Shown here in pieces: positions 8,152 through 15,637 of a DNA stretch of 37,851 nt. The stretch spans positions 705,089 to 742,939 of the forward strand of contig NZ_BMZE01000003.1 in NCBI RefSeq assembly GCF_014652635.1. Reading direction: 5' to 3'. The notes beneath the pieces are model-generated. The model saw only the letters and a list, made by a program, of their open reading frames with translations. It made no database searches and was not told the DNA's origin. Origin of the DNA: Devosia pacifica (GTDB lineage Bacteria > Pseudomonadota > Alphaproteobacteria > Rhizobiales > Devosiaceae). Position numbers and translations under genes: made by a program. The first letter of the stretch is position 1. Each line of letters starts with the position of its first letter.

Positions 8152-8376
8152 TCATCTGGCGCTCCGCATCCGGATCGCCTCGAACAGCCGCCGCAGCAGG
8201 AAACCACGTGCCAGCGAGATGCCGACGAAGGCGAGGCCGATGGTCAGATGGTCGCCGAGTCCGGTCTCGATCCCGAACCACGGGAACACCACGATCTGCG
8301 TGGCGATGGCCAGCACATAGCCGACGACGACATTGGTCGCGGCCTCCAGCATCGACATGGTGCGGCTTTGCTTCAT
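8152..8376 (-). CDS. Small two-helix membrane protein (DUF7220-like)
   Basis: The 74-residue protein has two clear hydrophobic segments, ATNVVVGYVLAIATQIVVFPWF (about 13-34) and HLTIGLAFVGISLARGFLLRRL (about 43-64), and a basic C-terminal tail. It resembles short phage membrane proteins grouped as DUF7220; that family name is from memory. ATG 8376 overlaps the stop of the 8373 gene as ATGA. Function is unknown. Position at the end of the early operon, next to DNA modification genes, does not suggest a lysis role, though a holin-like action cannot be excluded. Confidence 0.68.
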   Translation of the reverse strand: MKQSRTMSMLEAATNVVVGYVLAIATQIVVFPWFGIETGLGDHLTIGLAFVGISLARGFLLRRLFEAIRMRSAR

Positions 8377-8831
8377 GACGCGGGGCCTTTGCCATCGGCT
8401 TGCGCGGCGATCGAACGGACGGCCTCCCGATACGCTTTCGCGACATCCACGACGATGATCGTAGCGGGGCGGTGCTTCAGAACGGCGGCGAGTTCCTCTT
8501 CGGCCACCAGTCCAACCGTCGGGCTCGGTTGCCGATCAGACCAGCCCGCGCAGAAAAAGTACAAGCCGACGCTGGCAGTGATCTCCTCGATGCCGTCGAG
8601 GTCTTCGCGAAGCTCCGAGGTGATGAACCCGAGTTCACCGATCAACAGTGAATGCTTCCGCAGTGCGCTCATGACAGCAAGGCATGCGAGATCGCGCCAG
8701 TCGAACTGCCGTGCGTTCCCGTTTTCGGGAGTTGACGACGGGATGAAGTGACCGCGAGAAATCCACTGGCTCAGTTCCCCGGTCGTCATTGCGCAGGCAT
8801 CTGTGACCTCATGGATTGTCCATGTCGTCAT
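8373..8831 (-). CDS. MerR-like HTH protein, function unknown
   Basis: The 152-residue protein begins MTTWTIHEVTDACAMTTGEL and has a WISRGHF....PENGNARQFDWRDL segment like the first wing and helix of MerR-type DNA-binding domains (residues 5-55). The rest has mixed helices (LLIGELGFITSELREDLDGIEEI) and a buried beta segment (ATIIVVDVAKAYREAV), perhaps for dimerisation. I do not recognise a named family. It overlaps the downstream membrane-protein gene (ATGA). Upstream, its ATG makes ATGA with the stop of the alternative frame of the methyltransferase gene, which bears on that puzzle. A DNA-binding regulator is likely; the target is unknown. Confidence 0.65.
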   Translation of the reverse strand: MTTWTIHEVTDACAMTTGELSQWISRGHFIPSSTPENGNARQFDWRDLACLAVMSALRKHSLLIGELGFITSELREDLDGIEEITASVGLYFFCAGWSDRQPSPTVGLVAEEELAAVLKHRPATIIVVDVAKAYREAVRSIAAQADGKGPAS

Positions 8832-10018
8832 CCCGCCACCTCATCCATCGGCCAGCAACTGAGCTGCGAGAGTTCGCAGCGCATGCGCCGCAACCAGAGG
8901 CACCACGCCGTTTCCACAGAGGCGAAGCCGGTCCACCCGGTGGGCCAGCCCATCAGCGCCTCGACGAACAGCGGGTTCAGCGTCCGGCGCGGCTCGGAGG
9001 TATCGCTCCCAGCCATCGGCGTCACCAGGACCTGGCGGCCAAGGAGCCCGTTGACCGGGGTGTTGGCAAGACTGGTCGCCCCGTCCTTGTGGTCCCGTGC
9101 CGTCGGCGTCATCCACATGCGGCTGGCATGGGTCAGATCGGCCGTCTTGCGATTGCCCGCGCTCGGCTTGCACCCGTCGTTCGCCATCGGCGTCGGCCAG
9201 TCCCGCGCCATCCGGTCCAGACCCTTCTCGTCGCGCCTGTCGCCACCCCGGCTGCGGAAGCTGTCGGTCTCCGGCGTCGGCCACATCGCGGCTGTCGTCG
9301 CGAGGTTCATTCCATGCTGCCCCGCTTCCTGCGATGGCGTCGGTTTCGTCTGCCGGTTCTCGTTGGCGCTGGCCCTCGGCGTCGGCCAGAGCCGCAGCAG
9401 TTCCGTCCGGTTGCCGCCACTCGATCGGGTTCCAGAGCAGGCGCGCGGGGTCGGCCAGCTCGTCGCCCTCGCGGATGGCGAGGATGAACAGCCGCTCGCG
9501 CCGATGGGGCGCCCCGACTTCCGCCGCCGTGAAGAGGCCTGCCGCAAGGCGGTAGCCCATGCCGACCAGTCCGCTGGCGACTTCGGGGAAGCCGAGGCGG
9601 AGATGATGGGCGACATTCTCGAGGAAGACGAAGGGCGGCTCGACTTCATTGATGATGCGGGCGACATGCGGCCAGAGGTGGCGCGGGTCGTCCGCGCCCC
9701 GGCGCTTGCCCGCGACCGAAAAAGGCTGGCACGGATATCCCGCAGTGACGATGTCCACCGCGCCACGCCATGGGCGGCCATCGAAGCTGGCAACATCGTC
9801 CCAGACAGGCGCGTGATCCAGGGCCGCGTCTTCCATCCGCGCCACGAGAGTGGCTGCGGCGAAGGTTTCCCGTTCGACATGGCCCACAGAACGATATCTA
9901 GGGATGGCGATGGCGAGCCCGAGTTCGAGACCGCCTGCGCCGGAGCACAGGGAGAGACCGAAGAGGCATGCGTCTCCGGTTCCGGAAGCGCGTCCGGAGG
10001 GATGTAGAGCCAGGTCAT
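8828..10018 (-). other. Overlapping +1 frame ORF inside methyltransferase gene (possible overprinted protein)
   Basis: This frame is open for 396 residues from ATG 10018 (MTWLYIPPDALPEPE), one base shifted from the methyltransferase frame. It carries four WPTP or MTP motifs (LWPTPRAS, MWPTPETDS, DWPTPMAND, WMTPTARD) and ends LNPLFVEALMGWPTGWTGF. I recall this pattern, including the N-terminal SWRGWKTRPWITRLSG segment, from many phage proteins annotated as hypothetical or methyltransferase. Its TGA overlaps the next ATG (8831) as ATGA, the coupling form used elsewhere in this operon. It may be a second real product, the C-terminus of a frameshifted protein, or a shadow frame whose pattern recurs because the methyltransferase is conserved. 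Confidence 0.3.
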
Positions 10019-10022
10019 GCAT
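8841..10022 (-). CDS. Phage C5-cytosine DNA methyltransferase
   Basis: The 393-residue protein transfers methyl from S-adenosylmethionine to cytosine C5. Motif I is LCSGAGGLELGL (25-36), motif IV with the catalytic Cys is GYPCQPFS (95-102), motif VI is FLENV (133-137) and motif VIII is RRERLF (174-179). A low-complexity middle region with repeated ADADG/ADAGDR units stands where the target-recognition domain lies. Motif X, CGNGVVPLVAAHAL, is near the end. ATG 10022 follows the stop of the ParB-methyltransferase gene by one base. No restriction partner is adjacent, so it is probably an orphan enzyme that shields phage DNA. The +1 frame is open across the whole gene (see the 8828-10018 entry). 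Confidence 0.85.
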   Translation of the reverse strand: MHDLALHPSGRASGTGDACLFGLSLCSGAGGLELGLAIAIPRYRSVGHVERETFAAATLVARMEDAALDHAPVWDDVASFDGRPWRGAVDIVTAGYPCQPFSVAGKRRGADDPRHLWPHVARIINEVEPPFVFLENVAHHLRLGFPEVASGLVGMGYRLAAGLFTAAEVGAPHRRERLFILAIREGDELADPARLLWNPIEWRQPDGTAAALADAEGQRQREPADETDAIAGSGAAWNEPRDDSRDVADAGDRQLPQPGWRQARREGSGPDGAGLADADGERRVQAERGQSQDGRSDPCQPHVDDADGTGPQGRGDQSCQHPGQRAPWPPGPGDADGWERYLRAAPDAEPAVRRGADGLAHRVDRLRLCGNGVVPLVAAHALRTLAAQLLADG

Positions 10023-10023
10023 G

Positions 10024-11397
10024 TCACGCGGCGGTCTTGCGCTTTCGCGCGCGTTCGGGGGCGGCGTCCGTGTCCGGCATATCTGCTGGGGCCTCGGCGT
10101 CGTCGCCCAGCCGCTGGGTTCTCACCTGCGCGAAGGTCCGGCCGTCACCATCGAGGATCGCGTCGCGACCGGTCTCGGCCTGCCAGCGTTCCACGGCGAC
10201 ATCGACATAGGCGGGGCTGATCTCCATCGCGAAGACGCGGCGGCCATTGGCCTCGCCCGCCATGATCTGCGAGCCGGAGCCCGAGAACGGCTCGTAGCAA
10301 AGCCCGCCACGCGCCACATGCTGGCGCATCGGGATGCCGAAGGCGTCGAGCGGCTTCGGCGTCGGGTGGTCGGGCCGGTCGTCCTTGGCGAAGCTGGGCA
10401 GCGCCCACGTCGAGGCCAAGGTTTCCTCCGCCACCTTCGGCGGGCGGTTCGGGCGGCGCCAGCCCATGAAGCAGGGCTCGTGCTTCCACAGATAATGTGA
10501 CCGGGTCAGCACGCCGCGGTCCTTCACCCAGATGATCTGCTGGTGAACGAAGGCGCCGGCCTTTTCCCAGCAGGCCTCCAGCATCGCCTGACGGCGCGAG
10601 GCGTGCCAGCAATACCAGGCAGCGTCTTCGGCGATGGCTTCCGCCACAGCGGCGCCGATGAAGCCGTCGTAGAGTTCGGCGCCTTGCGACGAATCGTCCC
10701 AGGTCACGCCGTAGGACTGACTCCAGTCCTTGTTGCGCGTCGGATGGTTGGAGCCATCGTAGTCGACGAGATAGGGCGGGTCGGTCGCGAACAGGATCGC
10801 CCGTTCGCCGTTCATCAACCGGCGCACATCGGTGTGGCTGGTCGAATCCCCGCAGAGCAGCCGGTGATCGCCAAGGATCCAGAGATCGCCCGCCCGCGAC
10901 GCCGGGTTACGCGGCGGCTCGGGAATGGTCACCGGCGGCACGCTGGCACCGCCGCCTTGTTCGCCGTCGCCCTCCGGCACAAAGGCCAGCAGCTTGTCCA
11001 GCTCGCCGTCGGAGAAGCCGACCAGCGACAGGTCGAAATCCTCGGCCAGCAGCTCGTTCAACTCGGCCGAGAGCAACGCCTCATCCCAGCTTCCAAGTTC
11101 GGTCAATTTATTGTCCGCGATGCGGTAGGCCCGTCGCTGCGCCTCGGTCAGATGGCCGAGCACGATGACCGGGGCCTCAAGCAGCCCGAGCTGGGTGGCG
11201 GCCAGGACGCGCCCATGCCCGGCGATCAGCTCGCCGTCCTCGCCAACGAGGCAGGGCACGGTCCAGCCGAACTCGGCCATGCTGGCGGCGATCTTCGCGA
11301 CCTGGTCAGCGCCATGCGCCTTCGCGTTCTTCGCGTAGGGCACGAGGCGCGCAAGCGGCCATTGCTCGATCCGCTCGGGGGCGAAGGCGAGGGTCAT
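10024..11397 (-). CDS. ParB-domain-fused DNA methyltransferase (N6-adenine/N4-cytosine)
   Basis: The 457-residue protein has an N-terminal ParB/Srx-like domain (10-100) with GELIAGHGRVLAA at 56-68, the box found in ParB nucleases/CTPases. The beta-class methyltransferase domain follows: DPPY at 206-209, HPTPKPL at 344-350 and the SAM-binding FSGSG at 371-375. DPPY marks amino-methylation of adenine N6 or cytosine N4. Such ParB-MTase fusions are common in phages, probably as protection against host restriction. The frame is open upstream to 11520, but ATG 11397 begins the conserved part and has AGGA upstream; the upstream stretch is the repeat-rich gap. It shares a short junction with the cytosine methyltransferase downstream. 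Confidence 0.88.
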   Translation of the reverse strand: MTLAFAPERIEQWPLARLVPYAKNAKAHGADQVAKIAASMAEFGWTVPCLVGEDGELIAGHGRVLAATQLGLLEAPVIVLGHLTEAQRRAYRIADNKLTELGSWDEALLSAELNELLAEDFDLSLVGFSDGELDKLLAFVPEGDGEQGGGASVPPVTIPEPPRNPASRAGDLWILGDHRLLCGDSTSHTDVRRLMNGERAILFATDPPYLVDYDGSNHPTRNKDWSQSYGVTWDDSSQGAELYDGFIGAAVAEAIAEDAAWYCWHASRRQAMLEACWEKAGAFVHQQIIWVKDRGVLTRSHYLWKHEPCFMGWRRPNRPPKVAEETLASTWALPSFAKDDRPDHPTPKPLDAFGIPMRQHVARGGLCYEPFSGSGSQIMAGEANGRRVFAMEISPAYVDVAVERWQAETGRDAILDGDGRTFAQVRTQRLGDDAEAPADMPDTDAAPERARKRKTAA

Positions 11398-11825
11398 GAG
11401 GAATCCTGTCGATGATGGGTCAGCGGCAATCAGCGGCGCCGTGCGGTGGCTTCCGGCGTGGTGGAGTCCACCGGCTTCCAGTTGGATTCCGGAGTCCAGG
11501 GTATCCACCCCGGAGTCCACCAGACAATGCGCTGTTATTGCGTGGTTATTTCAGGTTGCGCGGTGGCTTCCGGCCGGGGTGGCTTCCCAAAAATCCGGCC
11601 CTGTCGCTGGCGATGCGCCGCGCTTCGCCCGCCAGCATACGAATATCGCCAGGAAGGAACCAAGAACTCAATGGGTTAGCCCATTGGACCCCGGTTGGAC
11701 CCCTCGCTGGACCCTGGAAGCCAGCGCCGCGGCCTCTGCCTGCGCGCTCCTCTCCCGAGCATATTGGTTTTCTAACGGCCTCGACGAAATGTGTAAGGCC
11801 CTGCGATGTACACCCGAAAATTTCC
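11398..11825. repeat. 428-base gene-free gap with clustered short repeats
   Basis: No convincing gene lies here. GGAGTCCA occurs three times (11463, 11491, 11512), partly as the palindrome GGTGGAGTCCACC. GGTGGCTTCCGG occurs twice (about 11445 and 11561). TTGGACCCC-type units occur three times in tandem between about 11684 and 11717. The gap separates the DUF6362 gene from the ParB-methyltransferase gene, so the repeats may form a control region for the two methyltransferases or sites for the ParB domain. That link is inferred. The minus-strand ORF across the repeats is an upstream extension of the methyltransferase frame and I do not accept it. Confidence 0.5.
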
Positions 11826-12272
11826 TCAGAGGACGATTTTTCTTGACAGCCGATTGGCGTTTTCGATGACGAACTGCTGCGAGCGCCGGGGCGACGGCAC
11901 GCGACCGTTCAGCCGCCAGGCGATCACCGCAAGGCCGTACTGCCAGCGCTTGGTCGCGGCCGTGCGCGACAGGCCGAACTGCCAGCAGATCGGCTTCCAC
12001 GCCATTCCGTCGGCGCGGGCCCAGACAAGGCGCCGATCCTCGGGCTCAAGCCAGCGCAGCCAGAGCATCGCTTCTTCCGCCTGCGTGATCTGTCGCGGGC
12101 TGGGCCTCGGGCGACGCATCTGCGGCTCCTGACCGACCTTGTCGGCGAAGCTGTGGAAATACTCGGGCCAGGCGTTGAAGAAGCCCTGCGGCATCACGCC
12201 CGGCATCTGCCGCATCACGCCCGCCGCAAGTTCAAGCCGATCCTGCACCTGCGCTGTGGTCCACTCACCCAT
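11826..12272 (-). CDS. DUF6362 family protein
   Basis: The 148-residue protein begins MGEWTTAQVQDRLELAAGVM. The core, PEYFHSFADKVGQEPQMRRPRPSPRQ, is followed by AEEAMLWLRWLEPEDRRLVWARADGMAWKPICWQFGLSRTAATKRWQYGL, a clear helix-turn-helix like that of sigma region 4 or terminase small subunits. DUF6362 is a phage and prophage family of alphaproteobacteria with no proven role; a late-gene regulator or packaging factor is plausible. AGGAGG six bases before ATG 12272 supports the start, which overlaps the previous gene by eight bases. Confidence 0.82.
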   Translation of the reverse strand: MGEWTTAQVQDRLELAAGVMRQMPGVMPQGFFNAWPEYFHSFADKVGQEPQMRRPRPSPRQITQAEEAMLWLRWLEPEDRRLVWARADGMAWKPICWQFGLSRTAATKRWQYGLAVIAWRLNGRVPSPRRSQQFVIENANRLSRKIVL

Positions 12273-12468
12273 GGCGCGCCTCCTGTTCCCGCTTGCCGTA
12301 GAGCCGCTCGCCGAGTTGGCGCACCAGCTCTCGCTCCGGCCAGGTCAGGCGGTCGTCGTCGACGGCGACGGCCAGCAGGCCCTGTTCCTTCCAGCCGTCG
12401 CGCTTGACCTCGTCAGGGTTGCGGCGGTGACCGCCGTAGCCCTTGGGCGTGAACCGCATGCCGCTCAT
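12265..12468 (-). CDS. Small conserved phage protein
   Basis: The 67-residue basic protein begins MSGMRFTPKGYGGHRRNPDE and has WPERELVRQLGERLYGKR near its end. I know no function. The start is well defined: GGGGAGG six bases before ATG 12468, which overlaps the stop of the resolvase gene as ATGA. It lies tightly between the RuvC-like and DUF6362 genes in one transcript, so it is likely expressed with the replication genes. It may help the resolvase, but the sequence does not show that. Confidence 0.7.
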   Translation of the reverse strand: MSGMRFTPKGYGGHRRNPDEVKRDGWKEQGLLAVAVDDDRLTWPERELVRQLGERLYGKREQEARHG

Positions 12469-12983
12469 TGCACACCTCCCCGGGTCTCCAGCGCCCAGAG
12501 CAGGATCGCGATGGCGTCGGCCTCGTTGTCGTCGGCGGGCGAAAAGCCGCGCGCTCGGGCGGCCGCCATCATGGCGTCCTTGTTCGCGTTGCCCTTGCCG
12601 GTGGCGTGGCGCTTGATGGTGCCGACCGGCACGCCCTGATAGGCGACGCCCGCGGTCTCCGCCCATGACGTCAGCGTGGCCAGCAGCCCGCCATACACAT
12701 GCGCCGCGTCAGTCCCGACGTGCCTGCGCACTTCCTCGAAGTGGATGGCGGTGATGGCTCCGGCGTCGTTCGCCAGCTGCTCGAGCCAGCCCCGGAACCG
12801 CACGTAGTGCATGCCCCCGCCGTCATAGCGGCTGGGCCGGAATGACACGGTGCCGCTGGTGATCAGACCGTCCGCCGCCTGCAGGGCCCAGCCGGTCGTG
12901 GTGCCGAGATCGAGGGCGAGAACGACAGGCACGCCGGGGAACGGGGCGCTCATGGGTGTCGGGTTCAGAGATACATGGGCCAT
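12465..12983 (-). CDS. RuvC-like Holliday junction resolvase
   Basis: The 172-residue protein has the RNase H fold order of RuvC: Asp25 in VLALDLGTTTGWA, acidic residues in AIHFEEV (83-84), and the last acidic cluster DDNEADAIAI (151-160), where the catalytic Asp/Glu pair lies. Length fits RuvC (about 170). It would resolve branched DNA made during phage recombination or packaging. The frame extends far upstream, but ATG 12983 has AAAGGAG seven bases before it and starts the conserved domain. Upstream is the iteron-like region; downstream it is coupled to the 67-residue gene. Confidence 0.85.
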   Translation of the reverse strand: MAHVSLNPTPMSAPFPGVPVVLALDLGTTTGWALQAADGLITSGTVSFRPSRYDGGGMHYVRFRGWLEQLANDAGAITAIHFEEVRRHVGTDAAHVYGGLLATLTSWAETAGVAYQGVPVGTIKRHATGKGNANKDAMMAAARARGFSPADDNEADAIAILLWALETRGGVQ

Positions 12984-13052
12984 GATCGGCTCCTTTCCGG
13001 GTTGCTGCTCGATGGTGTGACGGGCGGGACATGCAGCCTTTGAGATTGCCCA

Positions 13053-13100
13053 GGGGTAGGTGGTGACCCTCCCGCGCCTGGCGGGGAGGTCACCTACCCC
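13053..13100. other. Long stem-loop beside the candidate origin
   Basis: GGGGTAGGT at 13053-13061 pairs with ACCTACCCC at 13092-13100. After a 3-base bulge, GACC/GGTC and TCCC/GGGA pairing continues around a CG-rich loop, giving a strong hairpin of more than 15 pairs. It lies in the gene-free gap 12984-13342, upstream of the resolvase gene and next to the repeat cluster. No T run follows on either strand, so it may be part of an origin or an RNA control element and not a terminator. Confidence 0.45.
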
Positions 13101-13115
13101 TTTAGGGGAGCGTTC

Positions 13116-13320
13116 TCCGAATTCTGGAATCTGCTCCAAGACATTGATCCAAAACAGAACTTCCAGAATCCGGAGCAGAATTCGGAAAGGGCCTTCCGGA
13201 TTCTGGACAGCACCGCACAAGCCGCTGAAAACAAACTGGAAAAACCAGAATCCGGATTTCGCGCGGGGAGCAGAATCTGCGGATTCTGGCCAGAATCCGG
13301 GGCTGCGGAGCCAGAATTCG
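13116..13320. repeat. Iteron-like repeat cluster, candidate phage replication origin
   Basis: About nine copies of TCCAGAATCCGGA or its reverse complement lie in 205 bases. Exact or near-exact copies are at 13162-13174, 13195-13207 (inverted), 13245-13256, 13280-13289 (inverted) and 13290-13300. Variants with GAATTC occur at 13116-13128, 13175-13186 and 13311-13320, and a further one at 13271. The palindrome CGGATTCTGGCCAGAATCCG fills 13280-13299. The cluster lies directly downstream of the primase-helicase gene and beside a long stem-loop, where replication initiators of phages and plasmids often find their origin. The origin role is inferred; the repeats are seen. Confidence 0.6.
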
Positions 13321-13342
13321 CGGCGGGGAACGGCGTGAATTC

Positions 13343-15637
13343 TCATGCCTCGTCCTCCTCCTGGTAGACCCAGACGAAGGGGTTCTCGACGGGCAGGACA
13401 GCCCCGGTCTGCGGGCATTTGTAGTGGCTGGGCAGCGCCGGGATCAGCTCCGGCGTGACCTCGCCCGTGTCGGGATCGACGGTCTCGCCGCCCGTGCCGA
13501 GCAGCATTCCCTCGACGCAGAGATAGCCGTACTTGCTCCGCTCCGCGGCGAGGCCGATGCGCGTGGCGGCGGGGCCGCGGATGAACTTGACCTTGCCCTT
13601 GGTGGCGAGAACGCTGAGCCGGTCGTGGACGATGGTCCGCCCGCCGAGCCCCCCGGTATTCTCGAATGCTTCGGAAAACTGGGCGAAGGTGTAGAGCTTG
13701 CCGCGCCGCGCCTCCTCGTAGAGCAGGCAGAGGATGACGTCGTTCTTGCGCATGCGCTCGGCGTCATGCTTTGCGCCCACCTCGGCGCGCACGAGGCGCT
13801 CGTTCATCGGGTTGATCTCGACCCATTGGCCGCGCACCTTGTCGATCAGCTTCGAGGGCAGCGCGGGGCCGTTGCGCAGCTCGATCTCCAGCTTGCGCTC
13901 TGACGCGTCCTCGTCGGGGCGGTGCAGGATGAGGCCGGAGGTGTAGAAGCCCCTCAGCGCGCTGGCGCCCGAAAGCGCGAGGAACGGATCCTCCTTCACC
14001 TGATGCTTGCTGAGCTTCTTGGTGTGGTGGATCAGGATGATCCCGCAGTCGGGGTTTACGTGGTCGCGAAGCACCTCGACCCGGTCCTTGAGAAAGAACA
14101 TCATCGCGGCGTTGTCGTTCTCGCCACCGCCGTCAGGTCCGCCGTCGAACAGGTTGCGGATCGGGTCGATGCACAGGATGTCGACGGGCTCGGCCGGGAA
14201 CGCCTGCTGGATCGCCTGCGCGACCAGCGCGCTGCCACCCTCATCGAGCAGCAGTTTCAGCTTCGGCGTGACGACAAGATTTTCGCGGGCGGCGGCCATC
14301 ACCTCGGGCGGCAGGCCGATCTGCTGCATGCGCTCGCGCAGATAATGGTACTGGATCTCGGCCTGCAGATAGAACACGCGCAGCGGCCGTGGCGGCGTGA
14401 AGCCGAGGAACGGCACACCGGCAGCCATGTGCACCAGCCAGCTGATAACGAGATCGCTCTTGCCGACCTTGGGCGCGCCGCCCAGCACCAGCATGCCGCC
14501 CGGGGTCAGGACGCGCGGGCCGATGATGTCGTCGGGCATCGGCGTGCCGTCGTCCAGCAGCGCGCCCAGGGTGAAGGTGGCGATCTCCCTTGCCGCAGGA
14601 GCGCCGTCGTTCCGAATGAGCGGCGGGCCGTTCCTCGCGATGTGCAGCGACCAGAGCCGCTCGTATTCGACCCAGAGACGGTCTTCCGGCCAGTTCGGCC
14701 GGATCATCGCCGCGTTGTATTCGCCGATGGCGCGCCAGGCTTCCTCCCGGCTCATCCGCCCCTCATGCGCCATGCGGACATAGTGTCCGATTGCCATGCT
14801 GACGCCTTCGAACCGCGTCCAGGCGTCCTGGCCGCCCTCGCGGACCGGTGTGGTAAGGGCTGCGTCCACGCAGGGTTTCTCGCGCGGCTCGGCCGTCACC
14901 ATGCCGACACCGGGCATGGGCGGCATCTCGCCCGCGCGCTCGAGCATGTCGGCCAGATCGAACTCGAGATCGCTGGCTTCACGGATCAGGACGAGCCGTT
15001 CCTGTCCGCCCTTGTGATAGACTGTGCCGGGCACGCGGATCGGCTGGTGCGCCGAGCGGAAATGCATGTCGCCACCGACCTTGAGCGCGATATCGCCCCG
15101 CAACTGGCAAAGCCGCGCGAGATCGGCGCCTTCGGCGGGCTCGGTCAGCTTCCACCAGACATGGAGCTTGGTCGCGCCATCGGCTGTGCGCCCGCCGCTC
15201 TCGACGATCAGCGTCGGTCGCCCGAGGTGGTGGACGAGATGATCGAGCTTGGCGGGGATGTCGCCTGCGTCCAGATCGACGACGACGCTCTGCATCTGCA
15301 GGACATCGGCGGCACGCGCCTGTCCGGTTTCCGCGACCGTACCGGGAATGACATATACCGCCGCTCCCTCGCGCGCGCCCCAGGCGGCGAAGGTGGCGAG
15401 TTTGTCGGGCGCCGCGCCGTTCGCGTCGATCCAGATGTTGTGAGGCCGACCGTCCTTGCCCTGACCCTTGTCCACGAAGCCACGGACAGGGATCAGTCCC
15501 TCGGAATAGCCGAAGACCACGTCGACGAAGCGCGCGATCTGCGCGGGATCCGGTTCCACGGCGAAGGGATCGGGCAGCGGTGCCGCGTCGTTGAAATCCC
15601 GCCATGGATTGAAGTGGATGATCTTGTCGTCGCTCAT
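13343..15637 (-). CDS. Primase-helicase (AEP-like primase plus RepA/DnaB-type ATPase)
   Basis: The 764-residue protein joins two replication domains. Residues 25-230 look like a RepB/archaeo-eukaryotic primase: SVVVDLDAGD (117-126) with the metal-binding Asp pair, KLHVWW with His159, and HFRSAHQPIRVPGT at 192-205. Residues 370-600 are a RecA-fold ATPase of the AAA_25/RepA type: Walker A GGAPKVGKSD (386-395), Walker B DILCIDPI (486-493) and LIHHTKK (535-541). A winged-helix-like region (FAQFSEAFENTGGLGGRTIVHDRLSVL) follows near 670. It should prime and unwind at the origin; the repeat cluster lies just downstream. The open frame continues upstream, but ATG 15637 overlaps the nuclease stop as ATGA and starts the real product. 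Confidence 0.85.
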   Translation of the reverse strand: MSDDKIIHFNPWRDFNDAAPLPDPFAVEPDPAQIARFVDVVFGYSEGLIPVRGFVDKGQGKDGRPHNIWIDANGAAPDKLATFAAWGAREGAAVYVIPGTVAETGQARAADVLQMQSVVVDLDAGDIPAKLDHLVHHLGRPTLIVESGGRTADGATKLHVWWKLTEPAEGADLARLCQLRGDIALKVGGDMHFRSAHQPIRVPGTVYHKGGQERLVLIREASDLEFDLADMLERAGEMPPMPGVGMVTAEPREKPCVDAALTTPVREGGQDAWTRFEGVSMAIGHYVRMAHEGRMSREEAWRAIGEYNAAMIRPNWPEDRLWVEYERLWSLHIARNGPPLIRNDGAPAAREIATFTLGALLDDGTPMPDDIIGPRVLTPGGMLVLGGAPKVGKSDLVISWLVHMAAGVPFLGFTPPRPLRVFYLQAEIQYHYLRERMQQIGLPPEVMAAARENLVVTPKLKLLLDEGGSALVAQAIQQAFPAEPVDILCIDPIRNLFDGGPDGGGENDNAAMMFFLKDRVEVLRDHVNPDCGIILIHHTKKLSKHQVKEDPFLALSGASALRGFYTSGLILHRPDEDASERKLEIELRNGPALPSKLIDKVRGQWVEINPMNERLVRAEVGAKHDAERMRKNDVILCLLYEEARRGKLYTFAQFSEAFENTGGLGGRTIVHDRLSVLATKGKVKFIRGPAATRIGLAAERSKYGYLCVEGMLLGTGGETVDPDTGEVTPELIPALPSHYKCPQTGAVLPVENPFVWVYQEEDEA

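Noticed and set aside
11398..11520. Extension of the ParB-methyltransferase to 11520
   Set aside because: It runs through the repeat-rich gap and encodes no conserved residues; ATG 11397 has AGGA upstream.
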